Part shown: positions 30,854-34,900 of the stretch, piece by piece
Numbering within the stretch: position 1 is the first letter of the stretch
How the letters are laid out: each line of letters starts with the position of its first letter
Virus record (IMG/VR): IMGVR_UViG_3300033141_004120
Coordinates: 9,708-44,607 of that record
Direction: 5' to 3' (one strand)
DNA from: a virus
DNA length: 34,900 bases
Made by a program: the position numbers and the translations under genes
Notes under the pieces: generated by a model
The model's input: only the letters and a program-made list of their open reading frames with translations
Databases searched by the model: none
Told to the model about the DNA's origin: nothing

Positions 30854-31832
30854 TATGACCAAGGTCGGCACTTATATGAGGTGCCCTCGAGAGTTCTTCT
30901 ATGCTTATGTACTAGGCTGGAGGCCAGAGCAGCCGTCGATCCACCTTTGTGCTGGAGGAGCTATCCATGACGGTCTTGAACATATTTACCAAGCGGGCTC
31001 AATGGAGCCGAGGGTAATAAGGGAGGCAGCTGAAATAGCTGTGCAGAGCTTCCTAGACAGCTACCAGGGGGAGGTAGACGCGAAGCACAGGAAGAGTCCA
31101 GATAAGTTCCTTGCGCTACTTATAGATTATAGTACCTATTACAAACACGACTTTGAGAAGCTGCAGGTCATTGAGCCGGAGATCGCAGGTACAGTCTTAA
31201 TAGAAGAGGCTGACCCTTGTACTATGAAGGATGACAGGTTCCTTTTCTTCAAAATGGATACCATCTGTCATGGTGAGAAGCCTTTCGAGTTTGGCACCTT
31301 GAGGCCGGCCTATTTTAGCTTGGAGCACAAGACAGGAAGTGGCATCAGAGATACATGGATTGCTCAATGGTCAACCGATTACCAAATGGCAGCTTATACC
31401 CATGTCCTCTATTCAATCTTTGAGCCGGATGAGGTATGGGGTGTAGAAGTGAATGGGATTCATTTCGTATCTGAGACTCAACAGCGCTTCATCCGCATCC
31501 CAGTCAGAAAAGAGCTTAACCAGATGGAGAGCTGGCTTTGGGAGATTAATACTTGGATGGATGCGATGGATCAAGATTGGGCACGACTTGACGTAGCTAG
31601 TGACGGCGACCCTGTTCTTGCCGCCTTCCCGAAAAACGATAAGAACTGCATAAGATTCATGCAGGCCTGTCCCTACTTAGACTTCTGTAGTGCCTGGGCT
31701 AATCCGCTTCAGAGATGCGCAGTAGTACAAGATCGCTTTGTTCAGGATTATTGGGATCCTCGTAAGCGAGTAAGTAAAGATACCAAGCTTTTAACAATCA
31801 GAGGAAAGGAGGAAATCAATGATGGAGCTTAA
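30810..31832 (+). CDS. Cas4/RecB-like PD-(D/E)XK exonuclease with 4Fe-4S Cys
   Basis: 340 residues with AAGGAGGAGGAAG before the ATG. The N-terminus is TYMRCPREFFYAYVLGWRPE with Cys25; GGAIHDGLEHIY places His53. The nuclease core follows: MDTICHG with Asp150, and LEHKTG with Glu172 and Lys174 (E-x-K). Late Cys at 280, 287 and 293 (NCIRFMQACPYLDFC). One N-terminal plus three C-terminal Cys is the 4Fe-4S pattern of Cas4/AddB-type enzymes. It probably resects DNA ends for the RecA-fold protein and ssDNA-binding protein just downstream, as in other phage recombination modules. Motifs seen directly; pathway inferred. Confidence 0.85.
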   Translation: MFELIKPHETWAVNDMTKVGTYMRCPREFFYAYVLGWRPEQPSIHLCAGGAIHDGLEHIYQAGSMEPRVIREAAEIAVQSFLDSYQGEVDAKHRKSPDKFLALLIDYSTYYKHDFEKLQVIEPEIAGTVLIEEADPCTMKDDRFLFFKMDTICHGEKPFEFGTLRPAYFSLEHKTGSGIRDTWIAQWSTDYQMAAYTHVLYSIFEPDEVWGVEVNGIHFVSETQQRFIRIPVRKELNQMESWLWEINTWMDAMDQDWARLDVASDGDPVLAAFPKNDKNCIRFMQACPYLDFCSAWANPLQRCAVVQDRFVQDYWDPRKRVSKDTKLLTIRGKEEINDGA

Positions 31833-32175
31833 TGCCATAGAGGGGTTTTGGAAGCATCAGAAAGTAACAGAGCGCAATCCGAGATCGAATTGCAGAATGT
31901 GTCATGGTAAAGGCGCTAATGTTATCCAGCCAGGCCGTCGCTCTAAAGCAAGACCAAGGCAAAGGCAAATCGAGATATGCTGGTGTATTGTAAAGCATTT
32001 AAGCCGCTTTGAGATAGAAGCTCTTTACAATACATTAACAAAATATATCAAAGAGGAAAGATGGAAGGAGGTGAAGCAAGATGTTCATGAGAGGCACGAC
32101 TCCACAACCGAAGAAGCTCAGGGAGATTCAGGGGTTTTGGAAGGATCAGACAGTAAATCCCAGTGCAGATTGTAA
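31819..32175 (+). CDS. Small zinc-finger protein (CxxCxGxG), paralogue A
   Basis: 118 residues, AAGGAGG six bases upstream, overlapping the nuclease gene by 14 nt. GFWKHQKVTERNPRSNCRMCHGKG has C25-x2-C28 and the CHGKG sign of DnaJ-type zinc modules; ICWC gives C54-x-C56. The C-terminal ~30 residues overlap the next gene in another frame and may be non-conserved. Paralogue of the next gene. Likely a single-zinc nucleic-acid or protein-binding module. Confidence 0.6.
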   Translation: MMELNAIEGFWKHQKVTERNPRSNCRMCHGKGANVIQPGRRSKARPRQRQIEICWCIVKHLSRFEIEALYNTLTKYIKEERWKEVKQDVHERHDSTTEEAQGDSGVLEGSDSKSQCRL

Positions 32176-32386
32176 AGCCTGCAAGGGTATGGGCATTGGA
32201 ACCAAGGGAGAATTGATAGCTATATGCGGATGTATTACTGACAAGTGTGCAACAGTTGGCCAGCTTAATAGAATACGAGAGAATCTTGCCAGATGGTATA
32301 CAGGAGGTCCGCAACTACCTAAGACTGAGAAGATGAAGAAGGAGGAGGACAAGAAGAATGCCACAGGAAGCAAGCCCAGCGCTTGA
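32081..32386 (+). CDS. Small zinc-finger protein (CxxCxGxG), paralogue B
   Basis: 101 residues with AAGGAGG upstream. GFWKDQTVNPSADCKACKGMG (C31-x2-C34) and ICGC (C49-x-C51) match the neighbour in order and spacing. It then has an amphipathic helix (LNRIRENLARWYTGG) and a Lys-rich end. It overlaps the ATPase gene by 29 nt, so the two are probably co-translated. Might assist the recombination module; inference. Confidence 0.65.
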   Translation: MFMRGTTPQPKKLREIQGFWKDQTVNPSADCKACKGMGIGTKGELIAICGCITDKCATVGQLNRIRENLARWYTGGPQLPKTEKMKKEEDKKNATGSKPSA

Positions 32387-33227
32387 TGCGCTCCGTGCTA
32401 AGCTGGAAAATGTAAAGACGCTTTATCGAGCAGATGCTTCGAATGAAGCTCTACGCTGTCTCGTGATAGGAGATATTGGGACAGGTAAGACCCATCTTCT
32501 ATCGACTTGCCGACTCCCACTTCTCATCCATAATTTCGATCCAGGTGGCACCAAGACTACAGTTATCAGAAAGCTAATTGAATGTGGAGATGCTCTGGTG
32601 ACAAACTTTGTACGTGAGAAGTGGGAGGCTCCAACTCAGTTTAAGGCTTGGCAAAAGGAGGTCCAAGCACTGCAGAAACTTGATGCATTCAAGCACTTCG
32701 GCACCTATGCTATCGACAGTTTTACTCCTTGGCAAGATGCTATGATGCATCAGATTGTTAAGGAGCAGCGCCTTAAAGCCGAGGCCGGGGTTGGCAAAAG
32801 AAAACCAAGAACTGGGTGGACCCCTGAGATACAGGACTACCTTGAATGGATGTCCTGCTATCAGGATATGATCAGGGATCTATCAACCCTCCCATGTGAC
32901 TTCATCATGACTGCCCATCTAATGCCGAACATAGATAAAAATGGAGCAGTTATAGATTATGACATAGCTGCTTACAATAAGTCTAGAAGTGCTGTGCCAG
33001 CCGCCTTTGATGAAGTATACATCCAGCTCCCTGTCTACCAAGCCAATCAGGTCAACTACAGAATGTTGACTCGGCACATTGGAGTCTATAAGGCTAAGAC
33101 AAGAATTGGTGGGGGTGGAGTATTTGAGCTGTATGAACAACCGAACATCAAACGGCTGCTGAAGAAAGCAGGGCTTCCATACAAAGACAAGCCTAAATTG
33201 AAGGAAGTGTTGAGCTTGGGCCGCTAA
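32358..33227 (+). CDS. RecA-fold single-strand annealing ATPase (Sak4-like)
   Basis: 289 residues, AAGGAGGAGG nine bases upstream. Walker A GDIGTGKT at 38-45, followed by THLLSTC; Walker B TYAIDSF (Asp120); later HLMPNIDKNGAVIDYDI and YKAKTRIGGGGVFELYE. The RecA-like P-loop core, ~290 residues, and place beside a Cas4-like nuclease and an ssDNA-binding-like gene fit the Sak4/AAA_24 family that anneals ssDNA with an SSB partner. Assigned by motif and context; enzymatic activity is not shown. Confidence 0.75.
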   Translation: MPQEASPALDALRAKLENVKTLYRADASNEALRCLVIGDIGTGKTHLLSTCRLPLLIHNFDPGGTKTTVIRKLIECGDALVTNFVREKWEAPTQFKAWQKEVQALQKLDAFKHFGTYAIDSFTPWQDAMMHQIVKEQRLKAEAGVGKRKPRTGWTPEIQDYLEWMSCYQDMIRDLSTLPCDFIMTAHLMPNIDKNGAVIDYDIAAYNKSRSAVPAAFDEVYIQLPVYQANQVNYRMLTRHIGVYKAKTRIGGGGVFELYEQPNIKRLLKKAGLPYKDKPKLKEVLSLGR

Positions 33228-33296
33228 AGAGCTCAGATTCAGTATAGTATCAGCCTTGGTAGAAGTAATGCTAATAAAGAGAGGAGGTGAGACAAG

Positions 33297-33695
33297 ATGG
33301 GATTTTTAGACTTCAATGTAGGAGACGTTCCAGATATACAATTACTTGACGCCGGACAAGAGGTTACAGCTCGTATCCACAACCTAGAGCTTATCGCTAA
33401 CAAAGCTGGAGATGGCAAGAATATTCATGTTACTCTTCTACTGCCAGAGCATCCGAATGCATCCTATATAGACACTTGGATGCCATGCCCAAAGGCGGAG
33501 GATGGCGAGAAGCAAGTCAATGACAAGAAGCGTCGAATCAAGACCTTCCAAGATTGTTTTGGACTCGACTTCGACAGTATGAACGACTGCTCGGAAGGTA
33601 TTGGTTCAGAAGGATCAATCATCGTCGGGATTGAGAACGATGAGGTGCGGGGAGGCCAGCGCAATAGAGTTCTAAGGTGGGTAATTCCTGCCTAG
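33297..33695 (+). CDS. Probable ssDNA-binding (OB-fold) protein
   Basis: 132 residues, GAGGAGGTGAGACAAG upstream. MGFLDFNVGDVPDIQLLDAGQEVTARIHNLELIANKAGDGKNIHVTLLLPEHPNASYIDTWMPCP is the strand-rich opening of phage SSB/DUF669-like proteins. Then a helix and a late SEGSIIVGIENDEVRGGQRNRVLRWVIPA strand. No zinc motif. Its place after the Sak4-like gene is the usual partner position. OB fold is inferred. Confidence 0.65.
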   Translation: MGFLDFNVGDVPDIQLLDAGQEVTARIHNLELIANKAGDGKNIHVTLLLPEHPNASYIDTWMPCPKAEDGEKQVNDKKRRIKTFQDCFGLDFDSMNDCSEGIGSEGSIIVGIENDEVRGGQRNRVLRWVIPA

Positions 33696-33834
33696 TAGAA
33701 GAGGGGTTCGGCTGTAGGTGCCAGTATTGACTTCGCTGGGTAAATGCAGTCGGTGCCGGACAGCGGCCAAAGCACAGCCTGCAGCCACCCTTTTTCTAAA
33801 AGGTAGAAGGACAGTTGTAAAAGGAGGAAGAGGA

Positions 33835-34089
33835 ATGTCGATTGAGCCGGTAGGCGACACAAGACTGAGTATCCCAATTCCAAGGGATATGTATGAGAAC
33901 CTCGCTGAAATCTTCAGAGCTCTGCCTTACGGAGCACGCACCCAATTCTTTCGCAGAATATGCGAGGACATAATAGAGATCTACTGCGAGGATAAAACGC
34001 TAGGAAGGAAGTTCATTGTTGCTGTAGGCATGAGGGAACTTTCCTTATTAGACTTCTATTCTAAAATTGCAAGAGAAGAACAGGAATAA
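33835..34089 (+). CDS. Ribbon-helix-helix-like protein
   Basis: 84 residues from the ATG at 33835 with AAAAGGAGGAAG upstream. A longer in-frame GTG at 33718 gives a CSRCR N-terminus but has no good ribosome site. TRLSIPIPRDMYENLAEIFRALPYGARTQFFRRICEDIIEIY has a strand-helix-helix layout of a ribbon-helix-helix domain. Probably a small DNA-binding regulator. The 139-nt gap before it holds a possible GC hairpin followed by a T-run, a weak terminator at best. Confidence 0.6.
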   Translation: MSIEPVGDTRLSIPIPRDMYENLAEIFRALPYGARTQFFRRICEDIIEIYCEDKTLGRKFIVAVGMRELSLLDFYSKIAREEQE

Positions 34090-34132
34090 AAAATACATCA
34101 GTGCCTTGGTAAGAATAAAGGAGAAGAAAAGG

Positions 34133-34354
34133 ATGAGATTGGATGATATGAAGCCAAGCTTCACATCCCTCTCTTATAAGGAGCAGATAGAGCTCATAAA
34201 ATCTATAAGGAATTCTAGATTGATAAATAAACCTATGAGGGCTACGAACAAGGAGAGGGCTAAAGCCAAAGAGTCGGTCATGAACGCTATTAACGAAATG
34301 ACCCCTGAGCAAGCTGCAAAGTTGCTGGCGGAGCTGAAGAAGGAAAATCAATAA
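34133..34354 (+). CDS. Small phage protein with IRxSR motif
   Basis: 73 residues from the ATG at 34133; AAGGAG nine bases upstream; an earlier in-frame ATG at 34067 overlaps the upstream gene. MKPSFTSLSYKEQIELIKSIRNSRLINKP matches a recurrent, function-unknown phage protein layout. The rest is helical and basic (KERAKAKESVMNAINEMTPEQAAKLLAELKKENQ). Next to the ParB-like gene. Confidence 0.6.
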   Translation: MRLDDMKPSFTSLSYKEQIELIKSIRNSRLINKPMRATNKERAKAKESVMNAINEMTPEQAAKLLAELKKENQ

Positions 34355-34369
34355 CAGGAGACTTAAGAA

Positions 34370-34900
34370 ATGGAAATAGGGAAACCACTCAATGTCAACA
34401 TAACGTCGATAACTATGGAAGGGCGTTACAGAGAGGATTATGGCGACCTTACAGATCTAATCCAGACCATAGAGTCGGTCGGGACGCTGATTCATCCAAT
34501 CTGTATAATAGCTGACGAAGATGGCTATAAGCTATTAGCTGGTGGGCGACGACTGATGGCTTATAAGCAGATGGGCAAGGAGACAATTCCTGCTTATGTA
34601 TTTGAGAGGGAGCTTGATGATCTAGAAATCAGATCTATTGAGCTGATTGAAAACATCCAGCGTAAAGATTTTACTTGGCAAGAAGAGCTGAACCTCAAGC
34701 GTGAGGTCCATAGGCTCCAGCAACAAATTTATGGCAAAGGGCTACCTGGGCCGACAGGAGCTGCTCAAGAGGGCGAGGGTGGTTGGACCCAAGCTAAGAC
34801 TGCTATGTTATTAGGGGAAACAGGAGCGAATGTAAGCCGCGATCTCAAGCTGGCAGCTGCTACTGAACTGATTCCTGAATTAGCCACTTGCAAGACAAAA
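34370..34900 (+). CDS. ParB-like protein, C-terminus beyond window
   Basis: 177 codons to the right edge, no stop in frame; CAGGAG nine bases before the ATG. ParB/Srx N-terminal signatures: LLAGGRRLMAYKQMG (GxRR box, residues 58-61) and ELIENIQRKDFTWQEE (94-102). HTH-like WTQAKTAMLLGETGANVSRDLKLAAA at 139-164. In ParB proteins the first region binds CTP and the HTH binds parS palindromes. Six TGTTTACA-TTT-TGTAAACA palindromes in this window are plausible targets, but that is not shown. Some phage ParB-like proteins act as nucleases or regulators instead. Confidence 0.75.
   Translation, partial: MEIGKPLNVNITSITMEGRYREDYGDLTDLIQTIESVGTLIHPICIIADEDGYKLLAGGRRLMAYKQMGKETIPAYVFERELDDLEIRSIELIENIQRKDFTWQEELNLKREVHRLQQQIYGKGLPGPTGAAQEGEGGWTQAKTAMLLGETGANVSRDLKLAAATELIPELATCKTK

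Noticed and set aside
33718-33834. N-terminal extension with a CSRCR motif before the 84-residue RHH-like protein.
   Set aside because: GTG start without a proper ribosome site; the ATG at 33835 has AAAAGGAGG. The Cys pair is suggestive but unsupported.

Overview
The window is part of a tailed double-stranded DNA phage (Caudoviricetes) with a short-tailed, podovirus-like virion set. Support comes from a terminase large subunit with Walker A/B and nuclease motifs, a portal, an acidic scaffold-like protein, a probable HK97-fold capsid protein, a tail-adaptor protein, two nozzle-like proteins and three large ejection-type proteins. There is no tape-measure, sheath or major tail-tube gene. Nearly every gene has a strong AGGAGG-type ribosome site, and stop/start overlaps are common. 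The host cannot be named from the sequence. No integrase, rRNA, canonical tRNA or CRISPR array was seen.

Layout: two divergent arms. From about 24.55 kb leftwards (minus strand) lies the packaging/virion operon: TerS, small membrane and coiled-coil proteins including a holin candidate, a beta-repeat virion protein, TerL, tail fibre, portal, scaffold, a small head protein, capsid protein, tail adaptor, nozzle-like paralogues, a GNAT-like protein, and ejection proteins. The last of these is a giant protein with a zincin motif that runs off the left edge. From 25.16 kb rightwards (plus strand) lie the early and DNA-metabolism genes. First come many small unknown proteins, including two paralogue pairs, zinc-binding proteins, ribbon-helix-helix candidates and a 27-residue membrane protein. 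Then come a Cas4/RecB-like 4Fe-4S nuclease, a Sak4-like RecA-fold ATPase and a probable ssDNA-binding protein, which look like a recombination module. A ParB-like protein is cut by the right edge.

The control DNA is the most distinctive part. (1) Six copies of one 29-bp interrupted palindrome are spread over both arms; five lie in intergenic gaps or just overlap a stop codon, and one lies in the 3' end of a small gene. Their asymmetric centre points one way in the four left copies and the other way in the two right copies. (2) The polarity change falls around a large interrupted inverted repeat (26.0-26.26 kb) with GTAAGCC repeats and an A+T/purine-rich middle, a good origin candidate. (3) The divergence region (24.6-25.1 kb) holds three 27-bp direct repeats, three GTACC-N4-GGTAC palindromes and two leftward sigma70-like promoters. 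(4) The TerS promoter and a promoter at 29.05 kb share an upstream palindrome and -35 context, suggesting one regulator for both. (5) A 74-nt segment at 30.3 kb can fold as a cloverleaf but lacks conserved tRNA bases.

Working model (inference): a ParB-like protein, dispersed palindromes and a candidate origin together suggest a phage that may persist as a partitioned plasmid, or that uses ParB-like binding for gene control. The palindromes being its binding sites is untested.
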